A stretch of DNA of 64,000 nucleotides, taken from positions 372,001 to 436,000 of the forward strand of contig NZ_JAAAKW010000004.1 of the NCBI RefSeq assembly GCF_009905615.1. The letters are read 5' to 3'. The stretch comes from Pseudomonas sp. SLFW (GTDB lineage: Bacteria; Pseudomonadota; Gammaproteobacteria; Pseudomonadales; Pseudomonadaceae). The position numbers were made by a program, and so were the translations under genes. Numbering within the stretch: the stretch's first letter is position 1; each line of letters begins with the position of its first letter. Under the pieces are notes generated by a model. The model searched no databases. It saw nothing but the letters and a program-made list of their open reading frames with translations, and was not told the DNA's origin. This document shows positions 25,782-35,872 of this stretch, in pieces.

Positions 25782-27026
25782 ATGGATGATGTGAATCGCG
25801 GTTTCAGCAGTTGGTTGCGCGCCCCTGGACACAAGGCGTGGTTGGCACAGGAGGGCAATCGCCTGTTGGCGTTCGCCAAGGCGGCCAGGCTGCCTCAGGG
25901 CTTCGGCAATCTGGACGAGCAGGGACGGTTGCCCGCCGACGCCGTCGCGGAAACCATGAACACCGCCCGCATGACCCATAGCTTTGCCCTCGCTCACATC
26001 AATGGCATTCCTGGTTGCGCCGAGCTGGTCGACCACGGCGTTGCGGCGCTGGCGGGACCGCTGCGGGATGCCGAGCATGGCGGCTGGTTCGACAAGCCCC
26101 TCGATAAAGGCGGCAGCACGGGTAAAGCTGCCTATCTGCATGCTTTCGTTGCGCTGGCCGCTTCTTCTGCGGTCGTTGCCCAGCGCCCCGGCGCCAAGGC
26201 TTTGCTCGATCAGGCGATTCAGGTCATCAGCCAGCACTTCTGGAGCGAAGAAGAAGGCGCCATGCGCGAGTCCTTCGCCCGGGACTGGAGCGACGAAGAA
26301 GCCTACCGCGGCGCCAACAGCAACATGCACAGCACGGAGGCGTTTCTGGCCCTGGCCGATGTCACCGGCGATGCGCGCTGGCTGGACCGGGCGCTGAGCA
26401 TTGTCGAGCGGGTGATTCATCAGCACGCCGCCGCCAATCATCATCAAGTCATCGAGCATTTCACCCTGCAATGGCAGCCGGTGCCGGAGTACAACGCCGA
26501 CAAGCCGGACGACGGCTTCCGCCCCTATGGCACGACGCCGGGCCATGCCTTCGAATGGGCGCGGCTGGTGCTCCACCTGGAAGCGGCGCGTCAGGCGGCG
26601 AAACTGGACTCCCCGGCCTGGCTGCTGGAGGACGCACGTCTGCTGTTCGAAAACGCGTGCCGCTTTGGCTGGGACATCGATGGCGCGCCGGGCATCGTGT
26701 ATACGCTGGACTGGGATAATCGCCCGGTGGTGCGTCATCGTCTGCACTGGACCCACGCCGAAGCCGCCGCCGCGTCGGCCGCCTTGCTTCAGCGCACCGG
26801 CGAGCAGCAATACGAAACCTGGTATCGGACCTTCTGGGAATTCAACGAAACCCTGTTCATCGACCGCGAACACGGCAGCTGGCGCCATGAGCTGAATCCG
26901 CAAAATCAGCCGAGCGCTGATATCTGGCCGGGCAAGCCTGACCTGTATCACGCGTACCAGGCGACGTTGTTGCCCGTCTTGCCGCTGGCGCAAAGCCTCG
27001 CGACGGCGCTGGAGCGTTTGCAATGA
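25782..27026 (+). CDS. AGE-family sugar epimerase/isomerase (mannose isomerase-like)
   Basis: A 414-residue (alpha/alpha)6-barrel protein of the N-acylglucosamine 2-epimerase family, most like bacterial D-mannose isomerase/YihS. Family segments include ARMTHSFALAHING, EHGGWFDKPLDKGG, NSNMHSTEAFLAL, GHAFEWARLVLHLE and GKPDLYHAYQATLLP; the histidines in these are catalytic in relatives. Its last four bases overlap the next gene (ATGA), so the two are coupled. It would interconvert a ketose and an aldose such as fructose and mannose. The true substrate is not known from sequence alone. Confidence 0.9.
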   Translation: MDDVNRGFSSWLRAPGHKAWLAQEGNRLLAFAKAARLPQGFGNLDEQGRLPADAVAETMNTARMTHSFALAHINGIPGCAELVDHGVAALAGPLRDAEHGGWFDKPLDKGGSTGKAAYLHAFVALAASSAVVAQRPGAKALLDQAIQVISQHFWSEEEGAMRESFARDWSDEEAYRGANSNMHSTEAFLALADVTGDARWLDRALSIVERVIHQHAAANHHQVIEHFTLQWQPVPEYNADKPDDGFRPYGTTPGHAFEWARLVLHLEAARQAAKLDSPAWLLEDARLLFENACRFGWDIDGAPGIVYTLDWDNRPVVRHRLHWTHAEAAAASAALLQRTGEQQYETWYRTFWEFNETLFIDREHGSWRHELNPQNQPSADIWPGKPDLYHAYQATLLPVLPLAQSLATALERLQ

Positions 27027-27637
27027 TCCGCATCGGCGACTTTATCGAATCGCTGGACACCTCAGCCCTGTCGCGCTGGGCCTCGCTCACGCCGTGGGAA
27101 CTGGTCAGCCGTGCCCCTGAAATCATTCGCGAACTGTTGGTGACGCTGGGCGACGACTACGAAATCCGTGGCGACATTGCCGTTCACAAAACGGTGGTGG
27201 TCGAGGAGGGGGCGGTGCTCAAAGGGCCATTGATCATTGGGCCTGAGTGCTTCGTGGCCAGCGGCGCGTACCTGCGGGGTGGTTGCTGGGTGGGTGAGCG
27301 CTGCATCTTCGGTCCAGGCGCGGAGCTGAAAACCTCGTTCGTCTTCGATGGCACCAAGCTCGCGCACTTCAATTTTGTGGGGGATTCGGTGCTGGGCGCG
27401 GGGGTGAATCTGGAGGCGGGCAGCATCGTCTGCAATTACCGCAACGAGCGCGACGACAAGGAAGTTCGCGTGCGCGTCGACGGCCGTCTGCGTGCCACGG
27501 GCTGCGACAAATTCGGCGCGCTGATCGGCGACCGCTCCCGCCTCGGCGCCAACGCTGTGCTCGCGCCGGGGGCATTATTGGCGAAGGCCACGATCATCCG
27601 GCGCGGGGAAGTGTTTGACAGTGAACAGCAGCGGTGA
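27023..27637 (+). CDS. Left-handed beta-helix (hexapeptide) transferase-like protein
   Basis: A 204-residue protein with hexapeptide repeats in its centre (for example IGPECFVASGAYLRGG, VGERCIFGPGAELKTS and VGDSVLGAGVNLEAGSIVCN). The last block resembles the acetyltransferase half of GlmU. It starts by overlapping the stop of the AGE-family gene. Members are annotated as LpxA-family transferases. The product may acetylate or bind a sugar made by the partner enzyme, but no acceptor is known. The last codons run into a repeat region. Confidence in the fold is high, in the function low. Confidence 0.85.
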   Translation: MIRIGDFIESLDTSALSRWASLTPWELVSRAPEIIRELLVTLGDDYEIRGDIAVHKTVVVEEGAVLKGPLIIGPECFVASGAYLRGGCWVGERCIFGPGAELKTSFVFDGTKLAHFNFVGDSVLGAGVNLEAGSIVCNYRNERDDKEVRVRVDGRLRATGCDKFGALIGDRSRLGANAVLAPGALLAKATIIRRGEVFDSEQQR

Positions 27638-27655
27638 AAAGCAGCGGTGAGTGGT

Positions 27656-27674
27656 GAGCTGCAAGCTGCAAGTG
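27656..27674. repeat. GCAAGCTGCAAG-type short repeat
   Basis: GAGCTGCAAGCTGCAAGTG lies between the convergent ends of the hexapeptide gene and the AbrB-type gene. It is of the same word family as the clusters at 23191 and 40961. Confidence 0.5.
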
Positions 27675-27708
27675 GACAGCGGTGCGGTGCGCAGCACGCT
27701 GCGATCCC

Positions 27709-28806
27709 TCACGCCAACCGTTGGGTCACGCGAATCACTTGCCGCGCGATGTAGGCGCCGGTGACGATTACGCCGAACAGGCGCAGGGTCTGCATGGCCA
27801 GCACGAAGCCGACGTCCGAGTGGGTGTCGATGGCGATGATCGCCATGGCGTCGAGGCCGCCGGGGCTGGTAGCGAGGTACACCGAGAGAAAGTCCTTGCC
27901 CATCATTTCGGCGATCACCCAGGCCGAGAGGGCGCACAGCAGGATCAACAGCAGCGCCCCGAGGATCATCGCGGGGAGGCGACGCCAGACGTAGTTGATC
28001 GTCACCCGGTCAAACCGCAGGCCGATGTAGCTGCCGATGGCGCCATAGGCAATCGCCAGCAGCCAGGTCGGCATGGTGATCTGCAAAATCCCGCTCAATT
28101 GCAGCGCGCCACCCAACAAGAGCGGGACCAGCAGTGCACCAGCCGGTACTTTGGCGCCGAGGGTCACGCCGACCACGATGGTCAGCACGGTCAGGCCCAG
28201 GCTCAGGAGGTTCACCCCTTGCAGCATCGCGTTGGTGCTGTGCGCATCGGTGCCACCGACATCGGCGCCAATCACCCGGCTCACCAGTGCGCCGACCATC
28301 ACCACACACACCACCCGCACATATTGCATGGTCGCCACGACCCGCGAGTCGGCGCCGTAGTCTTCGGACATCGCGACCATCGCCGACGCCGCCCCCGGCG
28401 AAGTGCCCCATGCCGCCGTGCTGCCCTGAATCCCGCCCCAGCGTGCCAGCCCGATGCCCACCACGGCGCTCAGCGCGATGGTCAGCACGGTGGCGAACAC
28501 CATCACGTGCCAGGAATGCATGGCCGTGAGCAACACACCCATGGTCATCGAGTGCGCCACCAGTACCCCCACCGAGCCTTGGCCGAGACGGAACACGTGT
28601 TTGTTGATCCGGATCGACGCACCGGACACGCCAAAGCCGATCGCCACCAGCATTGGGCCGAGAAACAGCGCAGCAGGAACGTGGAAGTAGCGGAACAGTT
28701 GACCGGCGCTGCCGGCGAGAACGATGAGCAGCAGCCATTGCAAAAGCGGGTGCAGGGTGTCGAGGGAAAACGGGGTGGGGCGCGACAACGAGGATCTCCA
28801 AAGCAT
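27709..28806 (-). CDS. AbrB-family (duplication domain) inner-membrane protein
   Basis: A 365-residue polytopic membrane protein made of two similar halves, the AbrB/AbrB-duplication family (YbgN-like; despite the name not a DNA-binding protein). Segments such as VPAALFLGPMLVAIGFGVSG and the repeat-equivalent VPAGALLVPLLLGGALQLSG show the duplication. ATSPGGLDAMAIIAIDTHSDV is typical of the family. The start is the ATG at 28806, with GGAA upstream. It is divergent from a LysR-type regulator that probably controls it. The transported substrate, if any, is unknown. Confidence 0.9.
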   Translation of the reverse strand: MLWRSSLSRPTPFSLDTLHPLLQWLLLIVLAGSAGQLFRYFHVPAALFLGPMLVAIGFGVSGASIRINKHVFRLGQGSVGVLVAHSMTMGVLLTAMHSWHVMVFATVLTIALSAVVGIGLARWGGIQGSTAAWGTSPGAASAMVAMSEDYGADSRVVATMQYVRVVCVVMVGALVSRVIGADVGGTDAHSTNAMLQGVNLLSLGLTVLTIVVGVTLGAKVPAGALLVPLLLGGALQLSGILQITMPTWLLAIAYGAIGSYIGLRFDRVTINYVWRRLPAMILGALLLILLCALSAWVIAEMMGKDFLSVYLATSPGGLDAMAIIAIDTHSDVGFVLAMQTLRLFGVIVTGAYIARQVIRVTQRLA

Positions 28807-28844
28807 GGGCGGTTTCCTGATGGAGTTCTGTCCAATGCGCAAAA

Positions 28845-28897
28845 TTATCGACACTTCAATTGATCAAGTCTATTTTCTAATAATCATGAATCGATAA
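28845..28897. promoter_or_regulatory. Candidate LysR binding region
   Basis: TTATCGA (28845-28851) and its inverse TCGATAA (28891-28897) flank the centre of the AbrB-LysR divergent gap, with TCAATTGA between them. LysR regulators often bind two spaced half-site pairs in such gaps. The assignment is tentative. Confidence 0.35.
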
Positions 28898-28910
28898 CTT
28901 TGGTTGATAT

Positions 28911-29813
28911 ATGGACCTGCGGGACCTCACCTATTTCGAAACCATCGCCGAACTCGGTCACCTCGGTCGGGCCGCTGAAAAGCTCAATCGCAGCCAGCCG
29001 GCATTGACCAAAAGCATTCAACGCCTGGAAGAGTCGTTTGGCACCAAGCTGTTTCAGCGCGACGGGCGCCGGATCAAGTTGACCCCGGTGGGCGAGCTGC
29101 TGCAGGCACGGGGCAAGATGTTGCAGCAAAGCATCGCCCAGACCCAGCGCGAGGTGCGGGACTTTGCCAGTGGCGCGGTCGGGGAAATCCGACTGGGCTG
29201 TGCGGCGACGATGGCGGAATACCTGTTGCCCGAGCTGACCAATGCGCTGCTCAAACGGGCGCCGGACATCACCCTGAAGCTGGTCATCGGTCAGGACGAC
29301 ATGCTGCGCGAGCAACTGCGCTCAGGGCATCTGGACATGATCATCTGTTCCCAACGCGGCATCGAAGACGAATTCACCGCCTACCCGATCCTCACCGACG
29401 AAGCGGTGGTCATCGCCAGCCGCAATCACCCGATCTTCAACGCCCCCTACCAGATGAGCGACCTGTGCAACTACCGCTGGGTGTTGCCGCCGTTGGGAGT
29501 GTCGTCGCGGATCTGGGTCGATGAAGCGTTCACCCGTCACCACCTCCCGCTGCCCGTGGTGCAGATCGAGGCCAATTCCATTTCGCTGTTGCCGAGGCTG
29601 ATCGCCCAGACGAGCCTGTTGAGCTTCATCGCCCGGGAAACCCTCGAATATGGCAAGAACATGCAATATCTGCGGGAGGTGCCGCTGGAAGCTACGACCA
29701 TGACGCGGACTATCTGCGTCATTCTGCGCCGCGAGGGCTACCTCTCGCCCGCGGCCCACGCGATGGTGCAAATGCTGCGCGACGACGGGGGCTCGTTTTT
29801 CAGTTGGGTGTAA
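28911..29813 (+). CDS. LysR-family transcriptional regulator
   Basis: A 300-residue LTTR with an N-terminal winged helix (LGRAAEKLNRSQPALTKSIQ at about residues 19-38) and a C-terminal substrate-binding domain (GEIRLGCAATMAEYLLPELT). It is divergent from the AbrB-family membrane-protein gene 104 bp away, so control of that gene is the natural inference. The start MDLRDLTYFETIAELGHLG is standard for the family. The inducer is unknown. Confidence 0.93.
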   Translation: MDLRDLTYFETIAELGHLGRAAEKLNRSQPALTKSIQRLEESFGTKLFQRDGRRIKLTPVGELLQARGKMLQQSIAQTQREVRDFASGAVGEIRLGCAATMAEYLLPELTNALLKRAPDITLKLVIGQDDMLREQLRSGHLDMIICSQRGIEDEFTAYPILTDEAVVIASRNHPIFNAPYQMSDLCNYRWVLPPLGVSSRIWVDEAFTRHHLPLPVVQIEANSISLLPRLIAQTSLLSFIARETLEYGKNMQYLREVPLEATTMTRTICVILRREGYLSPAAHAMVQMLRDDGGSFFSWV

Positions 29814-29884
29814 TCCCGAGGCGTTCGGGAGTAGCCTTGAAACAGACAGCAACAACAGTGAACAGCCATCTGGAGGCTAGAAGC

Positions 29885-30091
29885 ATGCAGGCACAGCCAC
29901 ACGAATACACCCGGATTCCGTATTTCATGAACCACGAAGACCAGCATTTTGGCGGCGATCAATCGCCCCTCAACGACGCCGACGCGGACGAAGACAGCGA
30001 CCCGGAAGGCGATCTGGACCTGGGGGATTTGCGGCTGGATGAGTTCGAGGATGCGGACAAGCTGGACATCGGGTCTTCGACGTTGGGGTAA
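29885..30091 (+). CDS. Small acidic protein of unknown function
   Basis: A 68-residue protein that starts MQAQPHEYTRIPYFMNHEDQ and turns strongly acidic in its second half, with runs such as DADADEDSDPEGDLDLGD. The ATG at 29885 follows a clear GGAGG ribosome site (29871-29875). It lies 71 bp after the LysR gene on the same strand and meets the convergent deoxyribosyltransferase gene 14 bp downstream. No family or motif is recognised. The Asp-rich stretch is loosely like a metal-binding loop, but no EF-hand pattern is clear. Confidence 0.7.
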   Translation: MQAQPHEYTRIPYFMNHEDQHFGGDQSPLNDADADEDSDPEGDLDLGDLRLDEFEDADKLDIGSSTLG

Positions 30092-30105
30092 CACCGCGCC
30101 GACAG

Positions 30106-30627
30106 CTATATCGCGTTGCCGGGTGATTGTTTCAAATGCCCGGCCAATGCCTCAACGGCCGCTTCCACCGTCCCGCTGAACCCCACCCACGTACACGCCA
30201 GCATCAGGTTCTTCGGCAGCTGAAAATCCTCCACCTGATACCCCTGCGCATCGGAACCGTCGGCATCGTGCTCAATCTGTTCGCGCAGGGGCCGCGTGTC
30301 TTCGAAGTAGGTCCAGACCGGCTTGCCCAGCGCCACGGCCATGCCCACTTCGAATGCCGTTCCGGAGTCCGGCTCGATTCCCCGGAAAGGGTTGAGATTC
30401 GCCAGCACGGCGTCGCAGCGTTTGATCATGTCGATGTTGGCGTGGCAGATCCGTCTGGCGGTGTCGTGGGGCGACAGGCCCTGTTCGACCTCATTGTCGA
30501 ACGGGTACAGGCCTTCCAGCCCGTGGGCCTCGCACAGCGTTTTGAGGTAGCGCCCGTGTTCAATGGCATCGGCGCGAAAGACATCGAAACCGGCCAGATA
30601 GATGCGCGGTGTGGAAAGGGAAGGCAT
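30106..30627 (-). CDS. Nucleoside 2-deoxyribosyltransferase family protein
   Basis: A 173-residue protein of the nucleoside 2-deoxyribosyltransferase fold. It starts MPSLSTPRIYLAGFDVFRAD. Substrate-site blocks include YLAGFDVFR, DMIKRCDAVLANLNPFRGIE and PDSGTAFEVGMAVALGKPVW, with the conserved catalytic-region glutamate in the last. A longer frame extends upstream to 31212, but that part lies opposite the nuclease gene and has no family sequence. The ATG at 30627 is therefore used. It may act in nucleoside salvage. No operon partner is apparent. Confidence 0.88.
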   Translation of the reverse strand: MPSLSTPRIYLAGFDVFRADAIEHGRYLKTLCEAHGLEGLYPFDNEVEQGLSPHDTARRICHANIDMIKRCDAVLANLNPFRGIEPDSGTAFEVGMAVALGKPVWTYFEDTRPLREQIEHDADGSDAQGYQVEDFQLPKNLMLACTWVGFSGTVEAAVEALAGHLKQSPGNAI

Positions 30628-30780
30628 CACAGGCCCCTCGCAAAAACAGTGGCCCGATTGTAGCCCCTCGCTCGGTTGCCGTTGATCAGTCCAACGCAAA
30701 ATCCTCATCAGTGGGGGCTGGAATCTGTACGGATAACCAGTATCCTGACGCCTTTCCGCCAGCCGTAACGTGACCGCGCC

Positions 30781-32448
30781 GTGAGCAATTCCCCCCTCGA
30801 CAATCCGTTCTATTACCTGGAGAACTTTCGCCAGGTGCTGGGCTGGATCGGCCAGCGTTACGACGACCTGCTGAACGAGGAAGAACGCACGTTCATCGAC
30901 GACTTCGCCCAACTGCCACAGCCTGCGCAGGCCTTGTTGGTGCGGATGGTCATGCGCAAGGGCGTGCTGTTTCGCGCCAGCAAGCTGACCTACGCGGAAA
31001 TCGGTGACGCCCGCCAGGCCGTTGCGCCGTTGCTGGCGTGTGGCTGGGTTGACGATCAGCCACACCTCGACCTTCCAGCGCTGTTCGCCCTGTTGCGCAA
31101 GGACGAACTGAGTCAGTGCTTCAAGGCTCATGGCGTCAAAGCCACCGAGAAAAAAGCCGATCTGCTGGCGCGTCTGCTGCCGGATTTCGAACACATTCAG
31201 CCGCTGGATCACTGGTTTTCAGGCGTCGATGAAGTGATTTTTGCCTTGCAGGTCATGCCGCTGTGCGACCGGTTGCGCTTGTTGTACTTCGGCAATCTTT
31301 ATCAGGAATGGTCCGAATTCGTGCTCGCGGACTTGGGCATTTATCGTTACGAAAAGGTCGAGTTTTCCCTTGAATCGCGAGGCATCAGTCAGCGCGAAGA
31401 CATCGACACCTGCCTGAACCTGCACAGCTGTCGGCAGGCGCTGGACGAAGCGGAGCAACTGGAAGAGCTGGCGACTCAGGCCTTGGCGATCCAGACCCTC
31501 AATCCGTGGCTGTCGATGCGCCGGGCCAAGCTGCTGTTCCAGATTGGCCAGCAAGCCGAGCGCCAACAGGCATGGCCGCTGGCGCTGAGCGTTTATGCCC
31601 AGTCCAGCTACCCCGGCGCACGGGTGCGCAGGGTTCGGGTGCTGGAACGTGGCGAGCAGTACGCCGAGGCCATGGCGCTGTTGCAAGAGGCTCAGGCCAC
31701 GCCTGAAAACGACGAAGAAACCCAGCACCTGCTGCGGATTCAACCACGGCTATTAAGGAAGCTGGGGCAGGGCGGAGGTGTGAAACGCAAGGCGCGGACA
31801 GTCACGCGGCTGGACCTGAGTGTGACGCCGCTGCCCGACCACAGTGTCGAGCGGCTGATCCAGCAGCACTTGGCCGAAGAGGGCAGCGAGGTGCACTACG
31901 TCGAGAATGCGCTGGTCAATTCGCTGTTCGGGTTGCTGTGCTGGCCGGCGATTTTCGCGCCGCTGCCGGGGGCGTTCTTCCACCCGTTCCACAGCGCGCC
32001 GAGCGACCTGTACAGCCCCGACTTTTATCAGCGGCGGGCGGCGTTGTTCGAGGAATGCCTGTCGCAACTGGACGATGAGCGTTATCTGACGGTCATCCGC
32101 GACACCTACGTGAACAAATTCGGCCTGCAATCGCCGTTCGTGTTCTGGGGCACGCTCACGCCGGAGCTGTTGGAACAAGCGCTGCATTGTCTGCCTTCCA
32201 GCCACCTCAAACGCTGGTTCCGGCGTCTGCTGCAAGACATCAAGGCCAACCGCACCGGTATGCCCGACCTGATCCAGTTCTACCCCGAACAGCGCCGCTA
32301 CCGGATGATCGAGGTGAAAGGGCCGGGCGACCGCTTGCAGGACAACCAACTGCGCTGGCTGGACTTCTGCGCCCAACATGAGATGCCAGTGGTGGTGTGT
32401 TATGTGCAGTGGGCGCACAGCCCTATGACGGAAGTCAGTTCCCTGTAG
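30781..32448 (+). CDS. FAN1-like VRR-NUC domain nuclease
   Basis: A 555-residue protein resembling bacterial FAN1, a structure-specific nuclease linked to DNA crosslink repair. The C-terminal VRR-NUC domain carries the PD-(D/E)xK site: the aspartate in GMPDLIQFYPE near residue 494 and MIEVKGPGDRLQDNQLRWL near 507-525. An N-terminal SAP-like helical region (LRKDELSQCFKAHGVKATEK) and a helical TPR-like middle match FAN1 architecture. The start is a GTG at 30781. It is convergent with the SNF2-type helicase gene, with a REP pair between. The key residues are intact. Confidence 0.92.
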   Translation: MSNSPLDNPFYYLENFRQVLGWIGQRYDDLLNEEERTFIDDFAQLPQPAQALLVRMVMRKGVLFRASKLTYAEIGDARQAVAPLLACGWVDDQPHLDLPALFALLRKDELSQCFKAHGVKATEKKADLLARLLPDFEHIQPLDHWFSGVDEVIFALQVMPLCDRLRLLYFGNLYQEWSEFVLADLGIYRYEKVEFSLESRGISQREDIDTCLNLHSCRQALDEAEQLEELATQALAIQTLNPWLSMRRAKLLFQIGQQAERQQAWPLALSVYAQSSYPGARVRRVRVLERGEQYAEAMALLQEAQATPENDEETQHLLRIQPRLLRKLGQGGGVKRKARTVTRLDLSVTPLPDHSVERLIQQHLAEEGSEVHYVENALVNSLFGLLCWPAIFAPLPGAFFHPFHSAPSDLYSPDFYQRRAALFEECLSQLDDERYLTVIRDTYVNKFGLQSPFVFWGTLTPELLEQALHCLPSSHLKRWFRRLLQDIKANRTGMPDLIQFYPEQRRYRMIEVKGPGDRLQDNQLRWLDFCAQHEMPVVVCYVQWAHSPMTEVSSL

Positions 32449-32481
32449 CAACCGTTCGGTTGCCGGGAATCCTGTGCTGAC

Positions 32482-32585
32482 CTGTGGGAGCGAATTCATT
32501 CGCGAAGGGATCGTATCGTCGACACCTTCTATCGCCTGTTCCATTCTTCGTCGGAATGCCGCCCAGAATGAATTCGCTCCCGCAG
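32482..32585. repeat. REP pair
   Basis: The left arm is CTGTGGGAGCGAATTCATTC and the right arm is the decayed inverse ending AATTCGCTCCCGCAG. It separates the convergent FAN1-like and SNF2 genes. Confidence 0.8.
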
Positions 32586-32607
32586 GACGGCGGCGTACTT
32601 TCCGGGG

Positions 32608-35313
<2,706 letters not shown>

Positions 35314-35326
35314 GTCTTTTCCTACG

Positions 35327-35863
35327 TCAACGCGGTGCTTGAAGAGGAGTGACCTTGATCAACATGGCCAGACTCCCGTTATCCATGTAGGTCAGTTCTC
35401 CGTTCCTGACCCGGGTTGCCTGACGCATGCGTTCGCTGGTGACCAGCACGCCATGCTCGTCGAGCTGATTGACCCAGAAGTTGGCGTCGATGTCCGTGAA
35501 GCGCGCCAGGCCAAGGCTCACCGTGCCCTCGATGGGGTAATGGCCAAACTGTTCCTGGCCGCTGCTGATCGCCACCTTGCTTGGCGTCGCGCTCAGGGGT
35601 TGTTGCCAGGCGCGGTGCAGCAGCACTTTATAGGTGTCGCTGGACTCAAGCTTGCTCGCCAACGCGTCCAGCCCGGTGGAGGTCTGGTTGTCGGCGCCCA
35701 AGGGTTGCGCACCCGCAGCCCAATCTTCCGGAGCCGCCTGATTGGTGGCCGCAGGCTCGCCGTTCTGGCGGAACAGGATCAGCTCCACCTGATAGATGCC
35801 ATCGGCGAAAGCTGCCGGAGCGATCAGCACCAGCAGCAGGGTGAGCGAGCGAAGCACACGCAT
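35327..35863 (-). CDS. csiV: CsiV-family periplasmic protein
   Basis: A 178-residue exported protein with an N-terminal signal peptide (MRVLRSLTLLLVLIAPAAFA, cleavage likely after AFA). The mature part begins DGIYQVELILFRQ and ends with the family-typical RNGELTYMDNGSLAMLIKV. CsiV is known from Vibrio, where it stimulates the penicillin-binding protein PBP1A. In pseudomonads it is found next to mfd, as here (9 bp after mfd). Its role in this organism is inferred from family only. Confidence 0.87.
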   Translation of the reverse strand: MRVLRSLTLLLVLIAPAAFADGIYQVELILFRQNGEPAATNQAAPEDWAAGAQPLGADNQTSTGLDALASKLESSDTYKVLLHRAWQQPLSATPSKVAISSGQEQFGHYPIEGTVSLGLARFTDIDANFWVNQLDEHGVLVTSERMRQATRVRNGELTYMDNGSLAMLIKVTPLQAPR

Positions 35864-35872
35864 GGTGAATCC

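Noticed and set aside
30628..31212. N-terminal extension of the deoxyribosyltransferase
   Set aside because: It lies antisense to the FAN1-like gene, and the family N terminus starts at 30627.
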